Shown here in pieces: positions 16,148 through 24,350 of a stretch of 64,000 nt of DNA. The stretch comes from Pseudomonas sp. Irchel 3H7 (GTDB lineage: Bacteria; Pseudomonadota; Gammaproteobacteria; Pseudomonadales; Pseudomonadaceae): positions 248,001 to 312,000 of the forward strand of contig NZ_FYEA01000009.1 of assembly GCF_900187605.1 (NCBI RefSeq). Reading direction: 5' to 3'. The position numbers and the translations under genes are program-made. The notes below the pieces were generated by a model. It saw only the letters and a program-made list of their open reading frames with translations. It made no database searches and had not been told where the DNA came from. Position 1 is the stretch's first letter. Every line of letters starts with the position of its first letter.

Positions 16148-16681
16148 TCACTCCTTGTTGGCGTCAGGCGGCTCCGCGCCAGGGTTGAGGGTCAGTTGCA
16201 TGAAGGTCAGGTCGAGCCAGCGGCCGAACTTGGTGCCGACCTGCGGCATCTGCCCGGTGATGCTGAAACCGGCGCGCTCGTGCAGGCGAATCGAGGCGGC
16301 GTTGCCGCTTTCGATGGCGGCGACCATCACGTGTTTGTCGCAGGTTCTGGCGCGCTCGATCAGCGCTGCCATCAATTGCGGGCCGAGGCCGTTGCCGCGT
16401 TGATCGCTGCGCACATAAACCGAATGTTCGACGGTGTGGCGAAAGCCGTCGAAAGGCCGCCAGTCACCGAATGAAGCGTAGCCGAGTACGCTGTTGTCAC
16501 CGTCGATGATTACCAGAATCGGATAGGCCTGGGCCTGACGCGCGCTGAACCACGCCTGGCGGTTGCCGAGGTCGACGGCCTGTTCATTCCAGATCGCCGT
16601 GGTGTTGAGCACGGCATCGTTGTAGATGTCGCGGATCGCCGGCAGGTCGGCGTGGACGGCATCGCGAATGGTGTAAGTCAT
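16148..16681 (-). CDS. GNAT acetyltransferase, phosphinothricin/methionine sulfoximine type
   Basis: This encodes 177 residues resembling the PAT/MddA family that N-acetylates phosphinothricin, methionine sulfoximine and related glutamine synthetase inhibitors. Visible are IYNDAVLNTTAIWNEQ near the N-terminus, the acetyl-CoA loop YVRSDQRGNGLGPQLMAALIERA, and AAIESGNAASIRLHERAGF. In P. aeruginosa the homologous gene PA4866 also lies between ureA and ureB, which supports this call. A link with nitrogen metabolism is plausible because the products of such inhibitors act on glutamine synthetase, which assimilates the ammonia from urea. That link is inference. Confidence 0.88.
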   Translation of the reverse strand: MTYTIRDAVHADLPAIRDIYNDAVLNTTAIWNEQAVDLGNRQAWFSARQAQAYPILVIIDGDNSVLGYASFGDWRPFDGFRHTVEHSVYVRSDQRGNGLGPQLMAALIERARTCDKHVMVAAIESGNAASIRLHERAGFSITGQMPQVGTKFGRWLDLTFMQLTLNPGAEPPDANKE

Positions 16682-16690
16682 GGCGCTGCC

Positions 16691-16993
16691 TCAGACGATC
16701 GGTTGGTGGACGGTGACCAGTTTGGTGCCGTCGGGGAACGTCGCTTCGACCTGGATCTCCGGGATCATTTCCGGGATGCCTTCCATCACTTGTTCACGGC
16801 TGAGCAGGGTGGTGCCGTAGTGCATCAGCTCGGCCACGGTCTGGCCGTCACGCGCGCCTTCAAGCAGAGCGGCGGAGATGTAGGCCATGGCTTCCGGGTA
16901 ATTGAGTTTCACGCCGCGGGCCAGACGCCGCTCGGCGACGAGGCCGGCGGTGAAGATCAGCAGCTTGTCTTTTTCGCGTGGGGTCAGGTCCAT
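16691..16993 (-). CDS. ureA: Urease gamma subunit
   Basis: This encodes 100 residues, the standard UreA length. The family pattern is complete: MDLTPREKDKLLIFTAGLVA, ARGVKLNYPEAMAYISAALLEGARDG, VAELMHYGTTLL and the end PDGTKLVTVHQPIV. It is a structural subunit of the cytoplasmic urease. It is separated from upstream ureD by 330 bases that hold a REP element with a tandem duplication. Confidence 0.97.
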   Translation of the reverse strand: MDLTPREKDKLLIFTAGLVAERRLARGVKLNYPEAMAYISAALLEGARDGQTVAELMHYGTTLLSREQVMEGIPEMIPEIQVEATFPDGTKLVTVHQPIV

Positions 16994-17057
16994 TGTGGGG
17001 TTCCATCAGGGCAGATTTGTGAGGTTCTTGCCGGTGTGGGGTGCCAGTTGGAGCAGC

Positions 17058-17318
17058 CCCTCACCCTAGCCCTCTCCCGAAGGAGAGGGGACTGATCTCG
17101 GTTGTTTTCAATGGCCGGTTCAGTCAGCGGTATTCGTTCAGTCAGTTAAATTCATTTCAAGCGACTCGGTCAGGCTCCCTCTTGCGAAGGAGAGGGGACT
17201 GATCTCGGTTGTTTTCAATGGCCGGTTCAGTCAGCGGTATTCGTTCAGTCAGTTAAATTCATTTCAAACGACTCGGTCGGGCTCCCTCTCCCTCCGGGAG
17301 AGGGCGGGGGGTGAGGGT
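17058..17318. repeat. Family C REP element with 107-bp tandem duplication
   Basis: The arms CCCTCACCCTAGCCCTCTCCC and GGGAGAGGGCGGGGGGTGAGG enclose two tandem 107-base copies (17079-17185 and 17186-17292) that differ at only a few positions, beginning GAAGGAGAGGGGACTGATC. It fills the gap between ureD and ureA. No gene is present in it. Confidence 0.88.
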
Positions 17319-17323
17319 TGCTT

Positions 17324-18163
17324 TCAGGTGTTCCATATTCTCGGTGACACCGCCTCGCGATCCAGAAGCACCGGACGCAGCAAGCGCCATAACTCGATGA
17401 GCCAGGCCCGTGCGAGCAACGCTTCACTGGCCAGACAACGGGCAACCAAAAGTCCCGGCAATTGCGTCAAATCCCCGCGAACCTGGTGATCCAGCGAGCG
17501 GCAGCGCTCCAGCAACTCAGCCTCAATCTCACCGGTCACCAACAACGTCGCAAACACCGGATTGCCATCCATCCCGATCGGCGAATCAAGCAAACCGTCA
17601 TCACCGACAATGCGCTGGCGCTCGTGCCAGAGCAATCGGCCATCGCGGCGAATATCCAGGTGCGCCTGAAAATGCCCGTGGTCAAAACGTTCGCCACTGG
17701 CCGGGCGACCCAGCGCCACCACGTCCCAGTAAAACAGCCGTGCATCACCCTCAAGTTCAATCGAAGTGCTCAGCTCAGCCTGCGCGGCGCTATAGACGAT
17801 GGTCTCCTGCGGCAACCATTCCAGCGTCCCGCCGGCTGCCACTTTCAAATCCAGTTTTTGATACGCCGGCCCACCCGCGCGATACCACTTGGCGGCACCG
17901 GGGCTGGTGATCTGCGCCCAGGCGTCGGCTTCGACGCGCGCGCTGATGTCCAGCCGATCACCGCCGGCAATCCCGCCCGGCGGGTGGACGATGATGTGCT
18001 GACAGACTTCAGGGCCTTCGGCGTACAGGTGCTTTTGCACCCGCAGCGGCCCGAGGTGTCGGCGCATGACCGGGCGCGTGCAGTCGCCGAAACGGGCATA
18101 AGCGAGTTCCAGCGCGGCGTGCCAGCTCGGGGTAAACAGGGCAGGTGCAACAGTCGAATTCAT
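17324..18163 (-). CDS. ureD: Urease accessory protein UreD
   Basis: This encodes 279 residues. Family motifs are visible: AQLELAYARFG-like start, GPLRVQKHLYAEGPEVCQHIIVHPPGGIAGGDRL, ITSPGAAKWYRA, LEWLPQETIVYSAAQ and FYWDVVALGRPASGERFDHG. UreD binds apo-urease first and recruits UreF and UreG for nickel and CO2 delivery. It lies 43 bases after urtE on the same strand and starts the ure part of the block. UreE, UreF and UreG are not encoded here and must be elsewhere, as in P. aeruginosa. Confidence 0.96.
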   Translation of the reverse strand: MNSTVAPALFTPSWHAALELAYARFGDCTRPVMRRHLGPLRVQKHLYAEGPEVCQHIIVHPPGGIAGGDRLDISARVEADAWAQITSPGAAKWYRAGGPAYQKLDLKVAAGGTLEWLPQETIVYSAAQAELSTSIELEGDARLFYWDVVALGRPASGERFDHGHFQAHLDIRRDGRLLWHERQRIVGDDGLLDSPIGMDGNPVFATLLVTGEIEAELLERCRSLDHQVRGDLTQLPGLLVARCLASEALLARAWLIELWRLLRPVLLDREAVSPRIWNT

Positions 18164-18206
18164 GGTGTGTAATTATCGTTAGGAAGCTACAGATTAATTC
18201 GTTGTA

Positions 18207-18905
18207 CTAGATCGTTACCAGCCCGCGTACACCCTCGGCCTCCATATTTTCACCGCGCCCCTGCTGGACGATCTCGCCCCGGGACATCACCAGATACTGA
18301 TCGGCCAGTTCCGCGGCGAAATCGTAGAACTGCTCGACCAGCAAAATCGCCATATCACCGCGCGCCGCGAGTTTCTTGATTACCGCGCCGATCTCCTTGA
18401 TCACCGAAGGTTGAATGCCTTCGGTAGGCTCGTCGAGGATCAGCAAGCGCGGGCGGCTGGCCAATGCGCGACCAATCGCCAACTGCTGTTGCTGACCACC
18501 GGAGAGGTCGCCGCCGCGACGCTGCTTCATTTGTAGCAGCACCGGGAACAATTCGTAGATGAAACTTGGGACTTCCTTGGCTTCACTGCCGGGAAAACGC
18601 GACAGACCCATCAGCAGATTCTCTTCCACGGTCAGGCGGCCGAAGATCTCCCGGCCTTGCGGCACGTAAGCGATACCGGCGTGAACCCGTTGGTGTGGCT
18701 TGAACGTGGTGATCGGTTTGCCTTCCCAATTGACTGCGCCTTCCTTGGCCGGCAACAGGCCCATCAGGCATTTGAGCAGGGTGGTTTTGCCGACGCCGTT
18801 ACGGCCGAGCAGGCAGGTGACCTCACCGACCTTCACATCGAACGAGAGGCCACGGAGGATATGACTACCACCGTAGTACTGGTGCAGCTTGTCGACTTGC
18901 AGCAT
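18207..18905 (-). CDS. urtE: Urea ABC transporter ATP-binding protein UrtE
   Basis: This encodes 232 residues from MLQVDKLHQYYGGSHIL, with GGAAGGA 8 bases upstream. Walker A is LLGRNGVGKTTLLKC, the signature is DLSGGQQQQLAIGRAL and Walker B is LLILDEPTEGIQP. It is the LivF-like second ATPase of the branched-chain-type urea importer. It is separated from urtD by 143 bases that contain a family B REP pair, the only non-overlapping junction between urtB and urtE. Confidence 0.95.
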   Translation of the reverse strand: MLQVDKLHQYYGGSHILRGLSFDVKVGEVTCLLGRNGVGKTTLLKCLMGLLPAKEGAVNWEGKPITTFKPHQRVHAGIAYVPQGREIFGRLTVEENLLMGLSRFPGSEAKEVPSFIYELFPVLLQMKQRRGGDLSGGQQQQLAIGRALASRPRLLILDEPTEGIQPSVIKEIGAVIKKLAARGDMAILLVEQFYDFAAELADQYLVMSRGEIVQQGRGENMEAEGVRGLVTI

Positions 18906-18933
18906 GTTCAAATTCCTTCCGTTGCACACAGAA

Positions 18934-19027
18934 CCCTGTGGGAGCTGGCTTGCCAGCGATAGCGGTGGATCAGTCGGCATTAATGCTGGATGTGCCGGCC
19001 TCATCGCTGGCAAGCCAGCTCCCACAG
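18934..19027. repeat. REP-like inverted pair, family B, inside the urt operon
   Basis: Inverted copies of CTGTGGGAGCTGGCTTGCCA / TGGCAAGCCAGCTCCCACAG flank a 45-base centre between urtD and urtE. Transcribed, it would form a long hairpin that could alter the level of urtE and downstream mRNA. Confidence 0.85.
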
Positions 19028-19048
19028 TTTTGATGGGTGTTTTCAGTT

Positions 19049-19918
19049 TCAGCGGCCGAGGTAAACCTCGATCACGCGCTCGTTTTCCTGCACTTGCTCA
19101 AGTGAGCCTTCGGCCAGCACGCTGCCCTGGTGCAGCACGGTCACGTGGTCGGCAATCGAGCCGACAAAGCCCATGTCATGCTCCACCACCATCAACGAAT
19201 GCTTGCCCGCCAGGCTCTTGAACAATTCAGCGGTGAATTCGGTTTCTGCATCAGTCATGCCCGCCACCGGCTCATCGAGCAGGAGCAATTGCGGGTCCTG
19301 CATCAGCAACATGCCGATCTCGAGAAACTGCTTCTGACCGTGGGAGAGCAACCCCGCCTGACGATTGACCGAGGTGGTGAGGCGAATCGTCTCCAGCACT
19401 TCGCTGATGCGATCCTTCTGCTCTCCACTCAAGCGCGCACGCAAACTGGCCCACACCGACTTGTCGGTTTTCTGCGCCAGTTCCAGGTTTTCAAACACGC
19501 TCAGCGCCTCGAACACCGTCGGCTTCTGAAACTTGCGGCCGATGCCGGCCTGAGCGATTTGCACTTCACTCATTTGAGTCAGATCCAGCGTTTCGCCGAA
19601 CCAGGCTTTGCCGTGACTCGGCCGAGTCTTGCCGGTGATCACGTCCATCAGCGTGGTTTTACCCGCGCCGTTAGGGCCGATGATGCAGCGCAATTCGCCG
19701 ACGCCGATGTACAGGTTGAGATTGTTCAGCGCACGAAATCCATCGAAGCTGACGCTGATGTCTTCCAGTGTGAGGATCGTGCCGTGACGGGTGTCGAGGC
19801 CCGGGCCGACGCGCTGGCCGAGGCCGATCGAGTCGCGGCTGGTGCCGGCGTCCTTGTTCGGTTCGACGGGAAAGAAGGCCGGTTCCAGCATGAATTCAGC
19901 GCTCGCCGTGACTCTCAT
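19049..19918 (-). CDS. urtD: Urea ABC transporter ATP-binding protein UrtD
   Basis: This encodes 289 residues; the ATG at 19918 overlaps the urtC stop by four bases (ATGA). Residues 1-46 are a non-conserved leader before TILTLEDISVSFDGFRALNNL. Walker A is IIGPNGAGKTTLMDV, the signature region is LLSHGQKQFLEIGMLL (the LSHGQ variant usual in LivG-like proteins) and Walker B is LLLLDEPVAGM. It is the LivG-like ATPase partner of UrtE. An alternative start at MLEPAFF nine codons in is possible. Confidence 0.95.
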   Translation of the reverse strand: MRVTASAEFMLEPAFFPVEPNKDAGTSRDSIGLGQRVGPGLDTRHGTILTLEDISVSFDGFRALNNLNLYIGVGELRCIIGPNGAGKTTLMDVITGKTRPSHGKAWFGETLDLTQMSEVQIAQAGIGRKFQKPTVFEALSVFENLELAQKTDKSVWASLRARLSGEQKDRISEVLETIRLTTSVNRQAGLLSHGQKQFLEIGMLLMQDPQLLLLDEPVAGMTDAETEFTAELFKSLAGKHSLMVVEHDMGFVGSIADHVTVLHQGSVLAEGSLEQVQENERVIEVYLGR

Positions 19919-20994
19919 TGTTCACCTCGTTTCTTCAGCAGACCGATCACGCCTTTGGGCAGGTACAGCGTCACGACGATGAACAGCGCGCCGAGAAAAA
20001 ACAGCCAGTATTCCGGGAAGGCCACGGTGAACCAGCTCTTCATGCCGTTGACCACACCGGCGCCGAGCAGCGGGCCGATCAGCGTGCCGCGACCGCCAAG
20101 GGCAACCCATACCGCTGCTTCGATGGAGTTGGTTGGCGACATTTCGCTCGGGTTGATGATGCCCACTTGCGGCACGTACAACGCCCCGGCCAGGCCACAC
20201 AACACCGCACTCAACACCCACACGAACAGCTTGAAACCGCGCGGGTCGTAGCCGCAGAACATCAAGCGGTTTTCCGCATCGCGCAGCGCAGTCAGCACGC
20301 GGCCGAACTTGCTCTGCGCCAAGCGCCAGCCGATGAACAGGCTCGCCACCAGCAACAACACCGTCGCCAGAAACAGCACCGCGCGGGTGCCCGGTTCGGT
20401 GATGCCGAAACCGAGAATCGTGCGGAAATTGGTGAAGCCGTTGTTGCCGCCAAACCCGGTCTCGTTGCGGAAAAACAGAAGCATGCCGGCAAAGGTCAGG
20501 GCCTGGGTCATGATCGAGAAATACACGCCTTTGATCCGCGAACGGAAAGCGAAGAAACCGAAGACCAGCGCCAGCAAGCCCGGCGCCAACACCACCAGAC
20601 ACATCGCCCAGATAAAACTGCTGGTGCCGGTCCAGTACCACGGCAGTTCGCTCCACGACAGGAAGGTCATGAACGCCGGCAGACCATCGCCGGCGGCCTG
20701 ACGCATCAGGTACATGCCCATCGCATAACCGCCGAGAGCGAAGAACAGGCCGTGACCCAGCGACAGCAAACCGGCGTAACCCCAGACCAGATCCAGCGCC
20801 AGGGCGACGATGGCGTAGCAGAGGATTTTGCCAACCAGCGTCAGCGTGTACGCCGAGATGTGCAGCGCATTCTCGGGCGACAATAACGACAGCAGCGGCA
20901 GGGCGATCAGCAGAGCGAGGATTACCGCGCCAATCGCGAGGGTGATTTTCGGCCCGGCCTTTTGCGTGGCCGTGACTAACAGAGGCTGGTTCAT
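19915..20994 (-). CDS. urtC: Urea ABC transporter permease UrtC
   Basis: This encodes 359 residues, a LivM-like permease with about ten transmembrane helices. Motifs include LCYAIVALALDLVWGYAGLLSLGHGLFFALGGYAMGMYLM and LPKGVIGLLKKRG at the C-terminus. It forms the membrane channel with UrtB. It overlaps urtB by one base within ATGA-type coupling and overlaps urtD by four bases, so the three are translationally coupled. Confidence 0.95.
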   Translation of the reverse strand: MNQPLLVTATQKAGPKITLAIGAVILALLIALPLLSLLSPENALHISAYTLTLVGKILCYAIVALALDLVWGYAGLLSLGHGLFFALGGYAMGMYLMRQAAGDGLPAFMTFLSWSELPWYWTGTSSFIWAMCLVVLAPGLLALVFGFFAFRSRIKGVYFSIMTQALTFAGMLLFFRNETGFGGNNGFTNFRTILGFGITEPGTRAVLFLATVLLLVASLFIGWRLAQSKFGRVLTALRDAENRLMFCGYDPRGFKLFVWVLSAVLCGLAGALYVPQVGIINPSEMSPTNSIEAAVWVALGGRGTLIGPLLGAGVVNGMKSWFTVAFPEYWLFFLGALFIVVTLYLPKGVIGLLKKRGEQ

Positions 20995-22496
20995 CAGTCG
21001 ATCACCCGTCCTTTCAGTGCGAAGAGGCCTTGCGGACGTTTCTGGATAAACAGAATGATCAGCGCGAGGATCAGGATCTTGCCGAGCACCGCACCGATCT
21101 GCGGTTCGAGAATCTTGTTGGCGATACCCAGGCCGAAGGCTGCGAGCACGCTGCCGGCCAACTGGCCAACACCGCCGAGCACCACCACCAGAAATGAATC
21201 GATGATGTAGCTTTGGCCGAGGTCCGGGCCGACGTTGCCGATCTGACTCAGCGCTACGCCGCCGAGGCCGGCGATGCCCGAGCCGAGGCCGAAGGCGAGC
21301 ATGTCGACACGACCGGTCGGCACGCCGCAGCAGGCGGCCATGTTGCGGTTCTGGGTAACGGCACGGACGTTGAGGCCGAGGCGGGTTTTATTCAGCAGCA
21401 ACCAAGTCAGTACGACGACGAACAGTGCGAAGGCGATGATCACGATGCGGTTGTACGGCAGCACCAGATTTGGCAAAACCTGAATCCCGCCGGACAGCCA
21501 CGCCGGGTTGGCCACTTCAACGTTCTGCGCGCCGAACAACAGGCGCACCAGTTGAATCAGCATCAGGCTGATGCCCCAGGTGGCGAGCAAGGTTTCCAGT
21601 GGGCGGCCGTAGAGGTGGCGAATCACCGTGCGCTCTAGCGCCATGCCGATCGCCGCCGTGACAAAGAACGCCACCGGCAGCGCGATCAACGGATAAAACT
21701 CAATCGCTTGCGGTGCGTAGCGCTGGAACATCAACTGCACCACATACGTCGAGTAGGCGCCGAGCATCAGCATCTCGCCGTGGGCCATGTTGATCACGCC
21801 GAGCAGGCCGAAGGTGATTGCCAGACCGAGCGCTGCCAACAGCAGAATCGAACCGAGCGACATGCCGCTGAACGCCTGGCCGAGGATCTCGCCGATCAGC
21901 AGTTTGCGTTTGACTTGGGCGAGGCTGGTTTCGGCCGCCGTGCGTACGCCGGCATCGGCTTCGACGCCGGGTTCGAGCAAACCTTCGAGGCGCGTGCGCG
22001 CCAGTGGATCGCCGGTTTCGCCAAGCAATCGCACCGCCGCGAGTCGTACGGCCGGATCAGTGTCGACCAGTTGCAGATTGGCCAGCGCCAGGCTCAGGGC
22101 GGCATGGACGCTTTCATCTTTTTCGCCAGCGAGTTGCTGGTCGAGGAATTTCAGCTGCGCGGGTTTCGCGCTTTTCTGCAATTGCTGCGCGGCAGTCAGA
22201 CGGATTTTGGCGTCGGCGGCGAGCAATTGATGGCTGGCCATGGCGGTGTCGATCAGACCCCGCAGGCGATTGTTCAGGCGCAGGGTTTTCGGTTGGCCGT
22301 CGATCGTCAGCTCGCCTTGTTGCAGGGCGTTGAGCAATTCGATACGCGCCGGGTCGGGCTGCGCGGCCCAGGTTTCCAGCAGTTTGGCTTGCTGCACAGG
22401 ATTGGCCGCGACGAAGTCTTCGGCGTCGCCGGCATGGGCCAGCATTGGCAGCAATAGTGCGATGGCTATGAGAAAGCGGTGTATGGCAGTGGGCAT
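20994..22496 (-). CDS. urtB: Urea ABC transporter permease UrtB
   Basis: This encodes 500 residues. ATG 22496 gives MPTAIHRFLIAIALLLPML, a signal peptide ending near AHA-GD; the much longer upstream extension runs through REP DNA and is rejected. Residues 25-215 are an extra helical, HEAT-like periplasmic domain (LQQGELTIDGQPKTLRLNNRL; DPAVRLAAVRLLGETGDPL) that is typical of UrtB and absent in LivH. Residues 220-500 are the LivH-like permease with GLLGVINMAHGEMLMLGAYS and FGLGSGIAGLGGVALSQIG. Confidence 0.95.
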   Translation of the reverse strand: MPTAIHRFLIAIALLLPMLAHAGDAEDFVAANPVQQAKLLETWAAQPDPARIELLNALQQGELTIDGQPKTLRLNNRLRGLIDTAMASHQLLAADAKIRLTAAQQLQKSAKPAQLKFLDQQLAGEKDESVHAALSLALANLQLVDTDPAVRLAAVRLLGETGDPLARTRLEGLLEPGVEADAGVRTAAETSLAQVKRKLLIGEILGQAFSGMSLGSILLLAALGLAITFGLLGVINMAHGEMLMLGAYSTYVVQLMFQRYAPQAIEFYPLIALPVAFFVTAAIGMALERTVIRHLYGRPLETLLATWGISLMLIQLVRLLFGAQNVEVANPAWLSGGIQVLPNLVLPYNRIVIIAFALFVVVLTWLLLNKTRLGLNVRAVTQNRNMAACCGVPTGRVDMLAFGLGSGIAGLGGVALSQIGNVGPDLGQSYIIDSFLVVVLGGVGQLAGSVLAAFGLGIANKILEPQIGAVLGKILILALIILFIQKRPQGLFALKGRVID

Positions 22497-22518
22497 TAGT
22501 GGTGTCCTGTTCAACCGC

Positions 22519-22794
22519 CCCCTCACCCTAACCCTCTCCCAGAGGGAGAGGGGACTGACCGAGGTGTCTGGACGATGTGCTGCGACCTGCGAATTCGAGT
22601 CGAACTCAGGCTTTGAAAAGCATGAAGATCGGCTCCCTTTCCCCCTCTCCCTCTTGAAATTGAGGGGACTGACCGAGGTGTTTGAACGATGTGCTGCGAC
22701 CTGCGAATTCGAGCCGAACTCAGGCTTTGAAAGGCATGAAGATCGGCTCCCTTTCCCCCTCTCCCTGAGGGAGAGGGCTGGGGTGAGGGGGGGG
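22519..22794. repeat. Family C REP element with 114-bp tandem duplication
   Basis: The arms CCTCACCCTAACCCTCTCCC and GGGAGAGGGCTGGGGTGAGG enclose two tandem copies with a period of 114 bases, each running from GAGGGGACTGACCGAGGTG to GGCTCCCTTTCCCCCTCTCCC. It fills most of the 332-bp gap between urtA and urtB; no gene lies there. Confidence 0.85.
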
Positions 22795-22828
22795 GAATCT
22801 AAAGCCCGCCTCAAAAACTGAATCCGCC

Positions 22829-24094
22829 TCAGTTGCTCTTCACCGCATAATCCGGCTTCTTGTCGTTGCCCTGAATGAACGGGCTCCACGGTTGCGCACG
22901 GATCGGCCCTTCGGTCTGCCACACCACGTTGAACTGACCATCAGCCTGAATCTCGCCGATCATCACCGGTTTGTGCAGGTGGTGATTGGTCTTGTCCATG
23001 GTCAAGGTGTAGCCCGACGGCGCCGCGAAAGTCTGGCCGGCAAGGGCTTCGCGGACTTTGTCGACGTCAGTGGATTTGGCTTTTTCAACTGCTTGCGCCC
23101 ACATGTGGATGCCGACGTAAGTAGCCTCCATCGGGTCGTTGGTCACGGCTTTGTCGGCGCCCGGCAGGTTGTGTTTCTTCGCGTAGGCCTTCCAGTCAGC
23201 GACGAATTTCTTGTTCTGCGGGTTCTCCACCGACTCGAAGTAGTTCCACGCCGCGAGGTTGCCCACCAGCGGTTTGGTGTCGATGCCGCGCAGTTCTTCT
23301 TCGCCGACCGAGAACGCTACAACCGGTACGTCGGTGGCCTTCAGACCCTGGTTGGCCAGCTCTTTATAGAACGGCACGTTGGAGTCGCCGTTGACGGTCG
23401 AGATGACCGCAGTCTTGCCACCGGCGGAGAATTTTTTGATGTTGGCGACGATGGTTTGATAGTCGCTGTGACCAAACGGCGTGTAGACCTCTTCGATGTC
23501 TTTGTCGGCGACGCCTTTGGAATGCAGGAACGAGCGCAGGATCTTGTTGGTGGTGCGCGGGTAGACGTAGTCGGTACCGAGCAGGAAGTAGCGCTTGGCG
23601 CTGCCGCCTTCTTCACTCATCAGGTATTCAACCGCCGGGATCGCCTGCTGGTTAGGCGCGGCGCCGGTGTAGAAGACGTTCGGCGACATCTCTTCGCCTT
23701 CGTATTGCACCGGATAGAACAACAGGCCATTGAGCTCTTCGAACACCGGCAATACCGATTTGCGCGACACCGAGGTCCAGCAGCCGAACACCACGGCGAC
23801 CTTGTCCTGAGTCAGCAGCTGCCGGCCTTTTTCGGCGAACAGCGGCCAGTTCGATGCCGGGTCAACCACCACCGGTTCGAGCATCTTGCCGTTCACACCG
23901 CCCTTGGCGTTGATCTCGTCGATGGTCATCAGCGCCATGTCTTTGAGCGACGTTTCGGAGATCGCCATGGTGCCGGACAACGAATGCAGAATCCCGACCT
24001 TGATGGTCTCGGCGGCCTGGACAGTCCAGGTCATGCCCATCGCGGCAATGGATGCCGTGAGTGTGAAAGCCTTGATCAAACTGCGACGCTTCAT
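22829..24094 (-). CDS. urtA: Urea ABC transporter substrate-binding protein UrtA
   Basis: This encodes 421 residues. ATG 24094 (MKRRSLIKAFTLTASIAAMG) follows GGAG by 8 bases. Residues 1-27 form a signal peptide (cleavage near VQA-AE), then a type I periplasmic-binding fold: IKVGILHSLSGTMAISE, ASNWPLFAEKGRQLL, VFGCWTSVSRKSVLPVFEEL, LLFYPVQYEGEEMSPNVFYTGAAPNQQ and DPMEATYVGIHMWAQAVEKA. It captures urea in the periplasm for UrtBCDE. It is the first gene of the block and is preceded by a sigma-54 promoter. Confidence 0.96.
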   Translation of the reverse strand: MKRRSLIKAFTLTASIAAMGMTWTVQAAETIKVGILHSLSGTMAISETSLKDMALMTIDEINAKGGVNGKMLEPVVVDPASNWPLFAEKGRQLLTQDKVAVVFGCWTSVSRKSVLPVFEELNGLLFYPVQYEGEEMSPNVFYTGAAPNQQAIPAVEYLMSEEGGSAKRYFLLGTDYVYPRTTNKILRSFLHSKGVADKDIEEVYTPFGHSDYQTIVANIKKFSAGGKTAVISTVNGDSNVPFYKELANQGLKATDVPVVAFSVGEEELRGIDTKPLVGNLAAWNYFESVENPQNKKFVADWKAYAKKHNLPGADKAVTNDPMEATYVGIHMWAQAVEKAKSTDVDKVREALAGQTFAAPSGYTLTMDKTNHHLHKPVMIGEIQADGQFNVVWQTEGPIRAQPWSPFIQGNDKKPDYAVKSN

Positions 24095-24160
24095 TGTGCG
24101 ATCTCCATGAACGTTTGAAGTTTTTTTTGGTTGGCAGATGCGGACGACTGAAGGGTGTTT

Positions 24161-24176
24161 TGCAAGGGCTGTGCCC
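24161..24176 (-). promoter_or_regulatory. Sigma-54 promoter of the urt-ure block
   Basis: On the minus strand GGGCACAGCCCTTGCA aligns with the consensus TGGCACG-N4-TTGCW: GG at -24 and GC at -12 have the right spacing and TTGCA is perfect. The predicted start near 24150 gives a leader of about 56 bases before the urtA ATG. This fits nitrogen-limitation control through NtrC. Confidence 0.75.
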
Positions 24177-24218
24177 GGTCGGGTTTTGGCAAGAAAATGT
24201 CGTGTTAGAGCGGTTGAC

Positions 24219-24265
24219 TGCATGGCGCATGCACCACGAAGGAACGTCCATGGCGCGTTGGTGCA
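24219..24265 (-). promoter_or_regulatory. Possible NtrC upstream activating region
   Basis: The region holds the palindrome TGCATG-GCG-CATGCA (24219-24233) and the half-sites TGCACC (24230-24235) and GGTGCA (24260-24265), which match the arms of the NtrC consensus TGCACC-N5-GGTGCA. They lie about 70-115 bases upstream of the predicted start, the usual enhancer distance, but no full 17-bp site is present, so the call is tentative. Confidence 0.4.
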
Positions 24266-24289
24266 GGCCGCCGCGCCAGATTGGGGCGC

Positions 24290-24323
24290 AAAAAAATCCC
24301 GTGCAGGCGACCCTGCACGGGAT
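24290..24323 (-). terminator. Rho-independent terminator after the copper cluster
   Basis: ATCCCGTGCAGG and CCTGCACGGGAT form a perfect 12-base stem with a three-base loop and are followed on the minus strand by seven T residues. It ends the oprC/PepSY transcript and insulates the urtA promoter downstream. Confidence 0.92.
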
Positions 24324-24350
24324 TGGCGTTGAAGAAGATCGAGTGCGGGT

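Noticed and set aside
22497..22922. N-terminal extension of urtB to a 642-residue protein
   Set aside because: The extra residues come from REP DNA (repeats of LSLRERG-type translation), and a proper start with a signal peptide and AGGA exists at 22496.
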